DNA from: Planctomycetaceae bacterium
Lineage (GTDB): Bacteria > Planctomycetota > Planctomycetia > Pirellulales > Thermoguttaceae
Length of the DNA: 5,327 nucleotides
Direction: 5' to 3'
Assembly: GCA_031267635.1 (NCBI GenBank)
Contig: JAIRYX010000438.1
Coordinates: 1 to 5,327 of the forward strand
The notes below the pieces were generated by a model. That model saw nothing but the letters and a program-made list of their open reading frames with translations. It had not been told where the DNA came from and searched no databases. The first letter of the stretch is position 1. Each line of letters opens with the position of its first letter. Positions 5,079 through 5,327 of this stretch are shown in pieces. A program made the translations under genes and the position numbers.

Positions 5079-5327
5079 TATACTATACATCCCGTTGCTC
5101 GAAATTGCACCTTTGTTTTTCTACGAATAAATGACAATTCTCACCACGCAAAATATAGAAAACATGACTGAACTCAATGAATATCTATTGAAAACATTTT
5201 GAGTCAACCTCTAAAAATTTCATTTTCAAAAAGTACAACAACTATAAATTAAAGTGTTTTTGAAAATCGTTCAGTCAAAATTTTGAACATTTAATAAAAT
5301 TTTATTGCCAAAATTTAGGACAACAAA
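5079..5327. other. AT-rich non-coding end of window with a small inverted repeat
   Basis: No gene or RNA was recognised in these 249 bases. An 11-nt perfect inverted repeat, ATTTTCAAAAA (5222-5232) with TTTTTGAAAAT (5257-5267), has a 24-nt loop. TGACTGAAC (5165-5173) is also the reverse complement of 5269-5277. In such AT-rich DNA these may be chance. A terminator for a gene entering from the right is conceivable but unsupported. Confidence 0.4.

Overview
The window carries a minus-strand glycan-assembly operon in its left 3.8 kb and a repeat-rich, decayed intergenic region in its right 1.5 kb. No rRNA, tRNA or CRISPR array was seen. The source is a bacterium of moderately low GC. Nothing fixes its phylum. 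The large AAA/PD-(D/E)XK ATPase belongs to a family that, from memory, is common and multicopy in large-genome environmental bacteria (planctomycetes, Chloroflexi, sulfur-oxidising gammaproteobacteria and others), so a lineage of that sort is plausible but unproven.

Operon, in transcription order: (1) a GT4-family glycosyltransferase (3787 to 2447); (2) an AAA-like ATPase with a C-terminal PD-(D/E)XK nuclease-type domain (2410 to 857); (3) a PglC-type phosphoglycosyl transferase that would start a lipid-linked glycan (813 to 211); (4) the N-terminal part of a NeuD/PglD-type sugar acetyltransferase, cut by the window edge (192 to 1). Gaps of 18-43 nt and a shared strand argue for one transcript. 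Genes 1, 3 and 4 fit together: a PglD-type enzyme acetylates an amino sugar nucleotide, a PglC-type enzyme puts the sugar phosphate on polyprenyl phosphate at the inner membrane, and GT4 enzymes extend it. The ATPase has no evident role in that pathway and looks like a passenger or an accessory defence/regulatory gene.

Right region: upstream of the operon are two related hairpin repeats (3843-3927 and 4043-4113) separated by very AT-rich DNA. The second forms the 3' end of a beta-propeller-like gene (4784 to 4017), whose last 33 codons are repeat sequence. That gene also appears frameshifted near its 5' end: a typical N-terminal hydrophobic segment with a Shine-Dalgarno lies in another frame (4819 to 4727) and joins the propeller frame at a short A-run. 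Further right (4887-5078) are two inverted copies of a second repeat family, each with its own terminal inverted repeats. The last 250 bases are AT-rich with no gene. The most interesting material is these two palindromic repeat families and the damaged propeller gene between them.
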